DNA from: Myxococcaceae bacterium
Lineage (GTDB): Bacteria > Myxococcota > Myxococcia > Myxococcales > Myxococcaceae
Reading direction: 5' to 3'
DNA: 61,885 nucleotides
Assembly (NCBI GenBank): GCA_019694595.1
Contig: JAIBBQ010000013.1
Location: forward strand, 1 to 61,885
This document shows positions 1 through 7,446 of this stretch, one piece after another. Below the pieces are notes generated by a model that searched no databases, had not been told where the DNA came from, and saw only the letters and a list, made by a program, of their open reading frames with translations. The position numbers and the translations under genes are program-made. How positions within the stretch are numbered: position 1 is the stretch's first letter; the number at the start of each line of letters is the position of its first letter.

Positions 1-128
1 CCCGACGCGCTGCCGCCACCGGACGCGCTGCTTCCGCCGCCGCCGCCGCTGCTCCCGCCGCCCGGCGAGCAGTTGCACGCCGACAGAAAGACCACCGACA
101 GCAGGCACGCCATCCGGACAGCGACCAT
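1..128 (-). CDS. partial lipoprotein with Gly/Ser spacer (runs off window start)
   Basis: The first 42 codons of a gene whose remainder lies outside the window. The start codon used is the ATG at 128-126; a second in-frame ATG lies at 113-111. A short basic/hydrophobic signal ends in LSAC, a good lipobox, so the mature protein should be lipid-anchored at the Cys. It is followed by a flexible Gly-Gly-Gly-Ser-Ala-Ser run, the same spacer type seen in the lipoprotein at 18531-19787. Function cannot be inferred because no folded domain is visible. Confidence 0.7.
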   Translation of the reverse strand, partial: MVAVRMACLLSVVFLSACNCSPGGGSSGGGGGSSASGGGSAS

Positions 129-185
129 GGAACGTCCTCTCGTGCGACCGCGAACGGGCCGCGGGGCTGATGCGTGGGCGCCGGG

Positions 186-1646
186 TTACTTGGCGACGCG
201 GTAGATCTTCGAGTCACCGAAGCCCGGCCCGGCGACCCAGTACACGTACTTCCCGTCGACCGCGTAGACCTCGGTGGCCTGGGAATCGTGGGCCGCGACG
301 ACCGGCGACAGCTGCTCGGGGACGCCGCCGCACATGCCGACCCGGTACATCGCGTCGCCCTGCTTGAAGTAGAGGTAGGCGCCGTCGGTGGCGAGGCCTT
401 CGGGCAGGTTGAGGCCGGTCACCACGTCCTGCGGCACTGCGTTGGGGTGACCGAATTCGTAGCGGCGCAGCTTGCCGTTGGGGGCCGCGGACTTCTCGGT
501 CCAGTAGACGAAGTCGCCCGAGCGGATCAGGTAGGAGCCCGGCGTGGCGGCCGCCACCTGCTTCACCAGCGCGGCGTTGCCCTGGGTGCCAGCGCGAGGC
601 GCCTCGTAGAGGGCGATGCTGGAGACGGTGCTGCGCGCTTCCAGCCACAGCAGCTTGGTCGGCGTGACCACCAGGTTGTACCCGAGGCCCAGCCCTCCCA
701 CGAGGAGCGTGTCCTGGGTGTCGCTGCGGCCGCGGCGCTTGATGCTCGCGCTCACCACCATGCCGCCGGCCGTGTGCCGGTTGTGGACCCAGTAGTACGT
801 GTCGTCGACCACCTGCAGGCCGTCGAAGCGGGTGCCGGCGTCGGTCTCGAAGCGGGTGGAGATGGGACCGCCGTCGCTCGCCGACACCTGGAACACCTTG
901 CTCGGGTTGCCTTCGAGGCCGAAGAGCACGTCGGGGCCGTCGAGCGTGAGCCCGCGCATCGCGACCACCGACACGTTGTTGTACGCGACGAGCGACGTGC
1001 CGCGGACGTCGCTGCCCGGCTCGATGGGCGCGGTGCGCAGCTCGGAGAGGTCGTTGTTGCCCCAGCAGGTGACCGCGAACAGCCGGTCGGGCGTGAAGAG
1101 CGCGTGGCAGTAGTTCGACGACACGTCGGGGTCCATCAGCAGCGTGGCGCCGCACAGCCCGGCACCACAGGTCGCGGCGCCGCCACACACCCGGCCGCAG
1201 CGGCCGCAGTTGGCGGAATCGGTCGCGATGTTGGTCTCGCAGTCGTTCGGGTTGGAGTCGCAGTCCGCGGTGCCAGGAGCGCACACCCCTGCGTCGGCGG
1301 TGCCGGCATCGAAGGCCGGACACACCGCAGGCGGACCGGCGTCGAAGCCAGCGTCGAAGCCAGCGTCCACCCCGGCATCGGTCCCCGCGTCGGTGAAGCC
1401 GGCGTCAGTCCCGGCGTCGGTCCCGGCATCGATCCCGGAGTCGGGCTGGCCAGCGTCGGTTCCGCCGTCGGTGAGGCCGGCATCGGGCGAGCCGGAGTCC
1501 TGCGCACCGCCGTCGACCTCACCGGCATCGTGCATTCCGGAGTCGGTGGGCCCCGCATCGAGGTTGCCGCCGCCGCCGTTGCAGGCGGCGACGATGACGA
1601 GGCAGACCAGCAGGCTGAAGCGCATCGGAGCCCCGGAGTTCGGCAT
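186..1646 (-). CDS. lipoprotein with Asp-Ala-Gly spacer and beta-propeller-like C-terminal domain
   Basis: 486 residues. The signal peptide ends with the lipobox VAAC, predicting an outer-membrane or periplasmic lipoprotein. Residues about 25-125 are a low-complexity spacer rich in DAG/DGG triplets. Then comes a Cys-rich knot (SANCGRCGRVC type) common in myxobacterial surface proteins, and from about residue 165 a domain with repeated short segments such as DGLQVVDDTYYWVH, GDFVYWTEKS and DGKYVYWVAG. These resemble beta-propeller blades that read out values from 'data' loops. The ATG at 1625 (MRFSLLV) is an alternative start giving a tighter signal peptide. No enzymatic motif is seen; a surface binding role is inference. 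Confidence 0.8.
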   Translation of the reverse strand: MPNSGAPMRFSLLVCLVIVAACNGGGGNLDAGPTDSGMHDAGEVDGGAQDSGSPDAGLTDGGTDAGQPDSGIDAGTDAGTDAGFTDAGTDAGVDAGFDAGFDAGPPAVCPAFDAGTADAGVCAPGTADCDSNPNDCETNIATDSANCGRCGRVCGGAATCGAGLCGATLLMDPDVSSNYCHALFTPDRLFAVTCWGNNDLSELRTAPIEPGSDVRGTSLVAYNNVSVVAMRGLTLDGPDVLFGLEGNPSKVFQVSASDGGPISTRFETDAGTRFDGLQVVDDTYYWVHNRHTAGGMVVSASIKRRGRSDTQDTLLVGGLGLGYNLVVTPTKLLWLEARSTVSSIALYEAPRAGTQGNAALVKQVAAATPGSYLIRSGDFVYWTEKSAAPNGKLRRYEFGHPNAVPQDVVTGLNLPEGLATDGAYLYFKQGDAMYRVGMCGGVPEQLSPVVAAHDSQATEVYAVDGKYVYWVAGPGFGDSKIYRVAK

Positions 1647-1700
1647 GGGGCGGGCCCTTAGCGGCTCCCGGGGCCGGAGCCAAGGACGGCTCGGGGCGCC

Positions 1701-2078
1701 TCAGGCTGCCTTCGCAGCGGCCAGCGACTTCCACCGCCCCACGGCGATGAAGCCCGCGAAGCCCGCCACCACGAGCCAGTAGATCATCTCTCCGTGCTGG
1801 GTCGAGCCGGAGGCCAGGTGGAGCACCGAGAAGAGCAGCATCTCGACCACCAGCGCGGCCGCGGCCACGAGGGCGAACTTCGCCAGAGGCTTCACCAGGG
1901 CCGGCAGCACCAGGCCGACGGCACAGAGGACCTCGACCCCGATGAGGGCGAGCCACGCCGCGTGCGGGAGCGCGCTGAGCGAGGGCACCGATTGTTCGGA
2001 GTTGGTCACCTTCCACACCGCGCCCATCAAGGTGTGCAAGGCGAGGAGGATCTGAAACACCCACAGCAGCGCGTTCAT
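1701..2078 (-). CDS. DoxX-like four-helix membrane protein
   Basis: 125 residues with four hydrophobic helices, for example MNALLWVFQILLALHTLMG at the N-terminus and a conserved Gly/Glu-containing second helix (IGVEVLCAVGLVLPAL), the signature arrangement of the DoxX-like family. The ATG at 2078-2076 overlaps the TGA of the upstream SRPBCC gene (ATGA) and is preceded by GGAAGGGA, so it is preferred over a longer in-frame extension. It is the last gene of a translationally coupled ArsR-SRPBCC-DoxX operon. The substrate of such DoxX proteins is unknown; a link to redox or thiol stress is family-level knowledge only. Confidence 0.85.
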   Translation of the reverse strand: MNALLWVFQILLALHTLMGAVWKVTNSEQSVPSLSALPHAAWLALIGVEVLCAVGLVLPALVKPLAKFALVAAAALVVEMLLFSVLHLASGSTQHGEMIYWLVVAGFAGFIAVGRWKSLAAAKAA

Positions 2079-2641
2079 GGCGGTCCCTTCCATTGAGGTG
2101 CACCGGGGGGTTCGACTCCGAACTGCCGGGCGTACTCGGCGTTGAGCCGCTGCCACCCTTCGAACTGGAGCGCGGCGGGCCCGACGATGCGGCCGAGCGG
2201 GTCACCAGCGAGGTGGTGTTCGAGCACGTCGAAGCAGATGTGCCAGCCCGCGGCCCCCATGGAGATGAAGCCCCGGTTGATGTTGTGCCAGAGCGTGAGG
2301 CGGGTGCCGGCCTCGCGCGGCTCGAGCTCCCAGCGCAGGTCCTGACCGCCCCAGGAGTACTCGAGCAGGCGCGGCGCTTCGGCGCGCTTCACCCGTGCCT
2401 CGGACACCATCGGGGTGGGCGCCCCCACCGTGGTGAGGTTCACGGCCCCGACGGCGCCGAGGCCGCGGTCGGCATCGAAGGGCGCCCACTCGCGCAGGTG
2501 TTCGGGCTCGGTGAGCGCGGTCCACACCTTGTCGGGCGGGTGGCGCAGGTCTCGGACCAGCACCAGCGTCCACGCGTCGCCTTCCTTGTGAACGTGGGCG
2601 CCGGCGGCGGGGCCTGGCTGGTAGCGGGTGCGGCTGGTCAT
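2075..2641 (-). CDS. SRPBCC/AHSA1-family protein
   Basis: 188 residues. The first about 160 form an AHSA1-type START-fold (helix-grip) domain: HPPDKVWTALTEPEHLREW opens the domain and a C-terminal helix (HICFDVLEHHLAGDP) closes it. Such proteins bind hydrophobic ligands or act as chaperone co-factors; no catalytic residue defines them. The ATG at 2641 overlaps the TGA of the ArsR gene, and its own TGA overlaps the DoxX start, so the three proteins are probably made in a fixed ratio from one mRNA. The ligand is unknown. Confidence 0.85.
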   Translation of the reverse strand: MTSRTRYQPGPAAGAHVHKEGDAWTLVLVRDLRHPPDKVWTALTEPEHLREWAPFDADRGLGAVGAVNLTTVGAPTPMVSEARVKRAEAPRLLEYSWGGQDLRWELEPREAGTRLTLWHNINRGFISMGAAGWHICFDVLEHHLAGDPLGRIVGPAALQFEGWQRLNAEYARQFGVEPPGAPQWKGPP

Positions 2642-2985
2642 GGCTTCCTCTTCCCCTTCGGTGACGGAGCGCGGTCCATGGCGTCGAGGTGGCGCTCGAG
2701 CGCGTCGACGTGCTTGGTCCAGAACCGCCTGAACGGCACCAGCCACTCGTCGAGCTCCATCAGCGGCTCGGGCCGCAGGCGGTAGAGCCGGCGCTGGGCT
2801 TCCACGCGCGACTCGACGAAGCCGGCCTCGCGCAGCACGCGCAGGTGCTTGGAGACCGACGGCTGCGAGAGCCGCAGCTCGCGCTCCAGCTCGCCGACCG
2901 AGCGTTCCTGCTCGAGCAGGAGACCGAGGATCGCGCGTCGACTGGGCTCGGCGACGATGGAGAACGAAGATTCCACGCCAGACAT
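2638..2985 (-). CDS. ArsR-family winged-helix repressor
   Basis: 115 residues. The winged helix spans residues about 8-90: AEPSRRAILGLLLEQERSV, then a recognition helix LSQPSVSKHLRVLREAG and a wing ending QRRLYRL. No CxC metal-binding motif is present, so this belongs to the non-metal ArsR group usually found beside SRPBCC genes. The start at 2985 lies inside the first of two direct repeats (2982-2991 and 2998-3007), so the repressor probably binds over its own initiation region. It is the first gene of the operon and divergent from the kelch gene at 3117. Confidence 0.88.
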   Translation of the reverse strand: MSGVESSFSIVAEPSRRAILGLLLEQERSVGELERELRLSQPSVSKHLRVLREAGFVESRVEAQRRLYRLRPEPLMELDEWLVPFRRFWTKHVDALERHLDAMDRAPSPKGKRKP

Positions 2986-3010
2986 ATAACCATCGGCACA
3001 TATAACCGTC
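2982..3010. promoter_or_regulatory. direct-repeat operator candidate at the ArsR start
   Basis: The 10-mer ACATATAACC occurs at 2982-2991 and again at 2998-3007 (16-bp period); the match extends to 12 of 13 bases. The AT-rich repeats stand out sharply from the roughly 70% GC surroundings and overlap the ArsR start codon. Their spacing of about 1.5 helical turns would place a dimer's half-sites on the two repeats. Autorepression of the ArsR operon, and possibly control of the divergent kelch gene, is inference. Confidence 0.5.
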
Positions 3011-3116
3011 AAGCCATGTTCTTCCCAGAACGGCCTGCGGCGAGATTGCGGCCCGGTGGGCGATGGGGTCTCCTTGCGGCCGCTCCCGGCGTGACGTCCA
3101 CCTCGAACCGCCCTCC

Positions 3117-5897
3117 GTGAATCGCCTGCGCGCCGTCGTGTTGACCGCAGTTCTGCTGGCACCGGCGATGGCCGTGGCGGCCGACGTGCGTCAGGGGCCC
3201 GCGCTCCTCACCCCTCGCAGCTTCCAGACCGCGACCCTTCTCCCCGACGGGCGGGTGTGGCTCGCGGGCGGCGTGTCGATCTCCCCTTTCGTGGTCCACG
3301 CGTCGACCGAGCTGTACGACCCGCGGACGGAGCTGCTGAGCCAGGGGCCGGCGCTGGTGGTGGGCCGCCACTTCCACTCGGGAGTGCTGCTGCGCGACGG
3401 CTCGGTGCTGCTGCTGGGGGGAAAGAGCTCGGGCACCCAGCGGGAAGCGAGCACCGAGAGGTTCTCGCCCTCGACGGGGCAGGTGGTGGCGGGCCCGCAG
3501 ATGAAGTCGAGCCGCGAACGCCAGACCGCGACGCTGCTGGAAGACGGCCGGGTGCTGGTGGTGGGCGACTTCGACGGCACCTCGAACCGCGTCACCGAGC
3601 TGTTCGTCGACGGCGGCTTCGTCCTCACCGGCTCGCCGTCGGTCTCTCGCGGAGAGCACGTGGCGGTGCGGCTGCTCGATGGGCGGGTGGTGGCGATCGG
3701 AGGCCGCGACGGGACGAGCACCTTCTGGAAGACGGGCGAGGTGTACGAGCCGGTGAGCGGGACCTGGTCCGCGCTCTCGGGCGCGCTGGCCACCGGGGTG
3801 GCGGAGAGCGCAGCGTGTCTCGCCGCCGACGGCACGCTCGTCACGCTGGGAGGCAACGACGGCAACGTCGCGACCGCGCAGGTGACGACGGTGGCGGCCG
3901 GGGCGAACGCGCTTGCGGCGGCGACGCCGATGCCGGTGCGCCGCGACGTGCCCAACCTGGTGTCGCTCCCCGACGGGCGGCTCCTGGTCGCGGGAGGCAC
4001 CGGGGGGAGCGACGACACGCAACTCCTGGTGCGGACGCTCTCGGGTGGGTGGCAGGACGCCGGGCACCTTCCCCAGTCGCAGTCCGGGGGCACGCTCACC
4101 GTGCTGGCCGACGGCACGGTGCTCCTCGCGGGCGGCTTCGAGGCCTACCCCACTCCGCTCTCGGCGCGCCTGCAGCTCATCTCGCCGCACGAGCCGTTCT
4201 GGAGCAGCGCACCCCAGCTGTTCCAGAGCTGGCGCGACGGGGCACTGCTGGTGGCCGTCGATGGGCACGCCTACCTGTTCGGCGGAGCGCCGGATGGTCG
4301 GGCGGTGTCCCGGCTCGAGGCGAGCGCGTGGGTCGACGGAGGCCGCTTGCTGGCGGACCACGCCGACCACCCGACGGCGACGCTGCTGCTCGACGGGCGG
4401 GTGCTGATCGTCGGAGGCGTGGGCGCGACGAGCGAGGTGTTCGACCCGGCGACGGGGCGCTCCACGGCGACCGGCCCCATGGCCCACCCACGCACGGGCC
4501 ACGCCGCGGTGCTGCTGGGGACGGGCGAGGTGCTCGTCGCCGGAGGGACCGGGCCGGGATTCATCAGCCAGGCCGAGCGCTTTCACCCCGGCACGCTCAG
4601 CTTCACTCCCGCGGCCTCGGTGAACGTGACGCGGACCGGTGGGCAGCTGACGCTGAGTCGCGATGGGCGGGCATGGCTCGGGGCCGGGGCGACGCAGGTC
4701 GAGCGCTACGACCCGGCGCGCGACGCGTGGGACGTGGTGGCGACGCTGGGCTCGGCGCACCAGCAAGGGGCCGTGCTCCTGGAGTCCGACGATGCGGTGA
4801 CCATCGCCGGCGGCGTCGGCACCGCGACGGCGGACCGGGTCCGCGTCGATGGAGGCATCGACGTGAGCCGGGCGTTGCTCGGGACGGTCCCCGTCGCCCG
4901 CAGCTACCTGCTGCGCGACCGCTGGATGCTGGCGCACGCGAACCCCGACGGCGGGCCGGCGACGGCGGAGCTGCTGACGCCCCAGGGGCCAGCGCTGGCG
5001 TTGCCCGATCTGCCGTTCCGGAGCAGCGGGGCGGTGTCGGCGATGGCGGCCGACGGACGCCCGCTGGTGGTGTCGACGTCGCCAGCCCAGGGCGACAGCG
5101 CCTGGTTCGACGAGGGGAGAAACACGCTGGGCTCCCTGGTGCCGAACCTCGTCTCCGCGCCAGCGGTCTGGCGCCCGGGCGATGCCGTCACCCTGACCGG
5201 CTCGGGCTTCTCGCGCGGCGAAGGCGCCCGGGGCGCGTACAACTCCTCGAGCAGCGAGGTTCCGCTGGTGAGGCTCGAGCGGCTGGGCGACCCGGCGAGC
5301 GAGTACCTGCCCGTTCGAAACTGGGGGCAGTTCGCGGTCACCGTCGACGTACCGAAGGGACAGCTGCCGGGGTGGTACTCGGTGCGCGTCATCGCGCGCG
5401 GCTCTCCGTCACAGCCGCAGCTGGTCCGCGTGCGCCTGCGCACGGGAGGCCCGTGCGTGGAGGGCGTCGTCTGCGAGAGCGGCCAATGCGTGGCCGGGGT
5501 CTGTGGCGACGGTGGCGTCACCGACGGCGGAGTCAACGACGGCGGTCTCATCGACGGCGGCCTCAACGACGGTGGCATCAACGACGGCGGCCTCATCGAC
5601 GGCGGCCTCATCGACGGCGGCCTCATCGACGGCGGCCTCATCGACGGCGGCCTCATCGACGGCGGCCTCGTCGACGGCGGCCTCATCGACGGCGGTCTCA
5701 CCGACGGCGGCCTCACCGATGGCGGCCTCACCGATGGCGGCCTCACCGACGGCGGCGTCACCGACGGAGGAACTCCGGGGGGCCCGCCGTCGTCGCTGCA
5801 AGTCGGCTGCGGGTGTGGCCAGGCGGGCGGCGCCGTCTGGATCCTCGCGCTGATGTTCCTGCGAGGTCGGCGCCGCGCGCGGCATCTCGCGGACTGA
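3117..5897 (+). CDS. kelch-repeat surface protein with DGG repeat stalk and MYXO-CTERM-like tail
   Basis: 926 residues from the GTG at 3117, chosen because it begins a clean signal peptide (NRLRAVVLTAVLLAP..AVAA); an ATG at 3063 in the same frame would add an 18-residue non-signal leader. About 12 kelch-like blades follow, each with a pattern like 'H..A.LL.DGRVLVVGG' (TATLLPDGRVWLAGG, SGVLLRDGSVLLLGG). An IPT-like segment (PGDAVTLTGSGFS) and a Cys-rich knot precede 18 tandem D-G-G pentapeptides. The C-terminus has GCGCGQAGG, a hydrophobic helix and an Arg cluster, matching the MYXO-CTERM sorting tail. A large cell-surface protein is predicted; its ligand is unknown. Confidence 0.85.
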   Translation: MNRLRAVVLTAVLLAPAMAVAADVRQGPALLTPRSFQTATLLPDGRVWLAGGVSISPFVVHASTELYDPRTELLSQGPALVVGRHFHSGVLLRDGSVLLLGGKSSGTQREASTERFSPSTGQVVAGPQMKSSRERQTATLLEDGRVLVVGDFDGTSNRVTELFVDGGFVLTGSPSVSRGEHVAVRLLDGRVVAIGGRDGTSTFWKTGEVYEPVSGTWSALSGALATGVAESAACLAADGTLVTLGGNDGNVATAQVTTVAAGANALAAATPMPVRRDVPNLVSLPDGRLLVAGGTGGSDDTQLLVRTLSGGWQDAGHLPQSQSGGTLTVLADGTVLLAGGFEAYPTPLSARLQLISPHEPFWSSAPQLFQSWRDGALLVAVDGHAYLFGGAPDGRAVSRLEASAWVDGGRLLADHADHPTATLLLDGRVLIVGGVGATSEVFDPATGRSTATGPMAHPRTGHAAVLLGTGEVLVAGGTGPGFISQAERFHPGTLSFTPAASVNVTRTGGQLTLSRDGRAWLGAGATQVERYDPARDAWDVVATLGSAHQQGAVLLESDDAVTIAGGVGTATADRVRVDGGIDVSRALLGTVPVARSYLLRDRWMLAHANPDGGPATAELLTPQGPALALPDLPFRSSGAVSAMAADGRPLVVSTSPAQGDSAWFDEGRNTLGSLVPNLVSAPAVWRPGDAVTLTGSGFSRGEGARGAYNSSSSEVPLVRLERLGDPASEYLPVRNWGQFAVTVDVPKGQLPGWYSVRVIARGSPSQPQLVRVRLRTGGPCVEGVVCESGQCVAGVCGDGGVTDGGVNDGGLIDGGLNDGGINDGGLIDGGLIDGGLIDGGLIDGGLIDGGLVDGGLIDGGLTDGGLTDGGLTDGGLTDGGVTDGGTPGGPPSSLQVGCGCGQAGGAVWILALMFLRGRRRARHLAD
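5508..5769 (+). repeat. 15-bp tandem repeat encoding DGGxx stalk
   Basis: Eighteen in-frame copies of a 15-bp unit, consensus GACGGCGGCCTCATC, inside the kelch gene. The central copies are nearly identical (five successive LIDGG codon sets), pointing to recent expansion by slippage, while outer copies vary at the last two codons (VT, VN, LN, LT). The period is a multiple of three, so copy-number change lengthens the stalk without shifting the frame. Confidence 0.9.
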
Positions 5898-5914
5898 AGC
5901 CGCGAGGGCGGGCG

Positions 5915-6616
5915 TCACTCCTGGGGGCGGGTCGCGGGCAACCGGGCGAGCACTGCGGCCACCACGCGGTCGCAGCGGCTGGCGTGGAAGCCGAACGCCT
6001 CAGCAGTCGCACTCCCGAGCTGCGCTTCGAAGTGCAGCCGCAGTGCCGCGCGGGCGCGCGAGAGCCGCGTCTTCACCACGTCCTCGCTGACGGCGAGCAC
6101 CTCGGCCGCCTCGCCGGTGTCGAGCCCCTCGACGTCGCGCAGCATCACCACCACGCGGTAGAGCTCGGGCAGCGAGTCGATGGCGCGCTCCAGCAGGGCC
6201 ACCAGCTCGCGGTGTCCGGTCACCGCTTCGGGGGTGAGCGGGGCGGTGGCGACGGGCGACATCGTGAGCTCCTCGTCGAAGTCGTGACCGACGTGTTCGT
6301 GGCGGCGGCGGTGGCGCAGGCGGCCGAGGCCCTCGTTGAGCGCGACCTGGGTCAACCAGGTGGCGAAGCGGGCGGTGCCCCGGAAGGAGCCGAGCTTGTC
6401 GTAGGCGCGCAGGTAGGTCGCCTGCATCGCGTCCTCGACCTCGGCCTCGTCTCGCAGGAGGGCACGCAGGGCGCGGTACAGGCGCGGGTTGTTGCGCCGC
6501 ATGAGGATCTCGAAGACCGCGGAGTCCCCGGCGAGCACGCGCTCGACGAGCTGCTCGTCACTCGGGACCTGGGGCACCTCGGAGCTCTGGCGCACGGCGG
6601 TGTTCATGGGCCTCAC
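5915..6616 (-). CDS. ECF-family RNA polymerase sigma factor
   Basis: 233 residues. Sigma region 2 spans about 30-105 (LVERVLAGDSAVFEILMRR, then DAMQATYLRAYDKLGSFRG, then FATWLTQVALNEGLGRLR) and region 4 about 150-205 (LPELYRVVVMLRDVEG..TGEAAEVL..SEDVVKTRLSRAR). Regions 1 and 3 are absent, as expected of ECF factors. There is no recognisable anti-sigma gene next to it. It lies 42 bp downstream of the phytochelatin-synthase-like gene on the same strand, so they may be co-transcribed. Start: ATG at 6616 or the internal ATG (MNTAV) three codons later. Confidence 0.9.
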   Translation of the reverse strand: MRPMNTAVRQSSEVPQVPSDEQLVERVLAGDSAVFEILMRRNNPRLYRALRALLRDEAEVEDAMQATYLRAYDKLGSFRGTARFATWLTQVALNEGLGRLRHRRRHEHVGHDFDEELTMSPVATAPLTPEAVTGHRELVALLERAIDSLPELYRVVVMLRDVEGLDTGEAAEVLAVSEDVVKTRLSRARAALRLHFEAQLGSATAEAFGFHASRCDRVVAAVLARLPATRPQE

Positions 6617-6658
6617 GGGGCGTTCGATGCCGGACCCGGAAATTGGTGACAGGAATGA

Positions 6659-7243
6659 CTAGCGCGGAGCTTCGAAGCGCGCGAGGCCGCGCGTCAGCCC
6701 GGTGGACCAGTCGGCGACGGTGCTCATCGCGAGGAAGAGGCGCTCGGTGTCGACGAGCCACGGGCCGAAGCCAGCGTTGACGTCGAGCACGAGGGCGAGG
6801 TCCTCGCGCTCGAGGTAGCCCCCGATGGGCGAGTGGTGACCGCCGCCACGACCGAAGAGCGGCGCGCGCGAGAAGTTGGCCACCAGGCGCACGCGCTCGT
6901 CGTTCGACTCCCGCAGGTGTGCGCGAAGCTCGTCGCTGGAGCTCGGGCGCACCGCGCGAACGGTCCACGGCGCTGGCACCACCGCGGCGGACTCGCGCAC
7001 CAGCTGGTCGAGGCTCATGGGGCGCAGCCCGATGCCGGGGAGCGGATTCTTTCCGGCGGGCACGCCGATCGAGCGCAGGACGTTCGCCACGCTGGTCGGG
7101 CCGCAGATGGACAGGAAGCTCTGCGAGAGGAGAGGGGCGTACCGCCTCGCGACCGGGAGCGCCGAGGCCTCGGCGAGGAGATCGGCGCGCTTCCAGGCCG
7201 GAGTCGAGCTGAGCGGCGGAGACTGGCCCGGGCTGCGCTGCAT
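6659..7243 (-). CDS. phytochelatin-synthase-like cysteine peptidase
   Basis: 194 residues. The papain-like triad of the phytochelatin synthase family is readable: Cys47 in SICGPTSVANVL, His136 in GHHSPIGGY, and Asp154 in LVLDVNAG. The His-to-Asp spacing of 18 equals that of plant PCS1. Bacterial single-domain members lack the Cys-rich C-terminal metal-sensing domain, as here, and usually hydrolyse glutathione to gamma-Glu-Cys. No signal peptide is seen with the ATG at 7243; an in-frame open extension upstream has no good start. It sits upstream of the sigma factor and divergent from the His-rich EEP protein. Confidence 0.82.
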   Translation of the reverse strand: MQRSPGQSPPLSSTPAWKRADLLAEASALPVARRYAPLLSQSFLSICGPTSVANVLRSIGVPAGKNPLPGIGLRPMSLDQLVRESAAVVPAPWTVRAVRPSSSDELRAHLRESNDERVRLVANFSRAPLFGRGGGHHSPIGGYLEREDLALVLDVNAGFGPWLVDTERLFLAMSTVADWSTGLTRGLARFEAPR

Positions 7244-7388
7244 GCCCGTGGATAACCCTTCGCCGAGCACGGTGCCCTTGGACCGCCGACGCACCAACGT
7301 AACGGTCCGATACTGCTCGGAGAACTGGATGTCCTTCCGAAGTGGACACTGTAATGACCACCACCATTCTGCGGTGAAACGCACACGA

Positions 7389-7401
7389 TTCGGTTCCCGA
7401 A
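7389..7401. promoter_or_regulatory. short inverted repeat in the PCS/EEP divergent promoter region
   Basis: TTCGG and CCGAA flank three bases in the 203-bp gap between the divergent phytochelatin-synthase-like gene (start 7243) and the EEP gene (start 7447). The gap is visibly less GC-rich than the coding DNA around it. No -35/-10 pair can be assigned with confidence, and a role for the repeat is only suggested by its position about 45 bp ahead of the EEP start. Confidence 0.25.
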
Positions 7402-7446
7402 AATCATGCAGGTCAGGCTGAACCCCTCGCAGCCGAGCACACCTCC

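Noticed and set aside
5508-5769. Tandem repeats considered as a CRISPR array
   Set aside because: Units are 15 bp, contiguous without unique spacers, in frame within a coding sequence.
3257-6649. 1130-residue open frame overlapping the kelch gene in another frame
   Set aside because: Arg/Gly-rich shadow; the kelch blades lie in the other frame and the ECF sigma gene occupies its end on the opposite strand.
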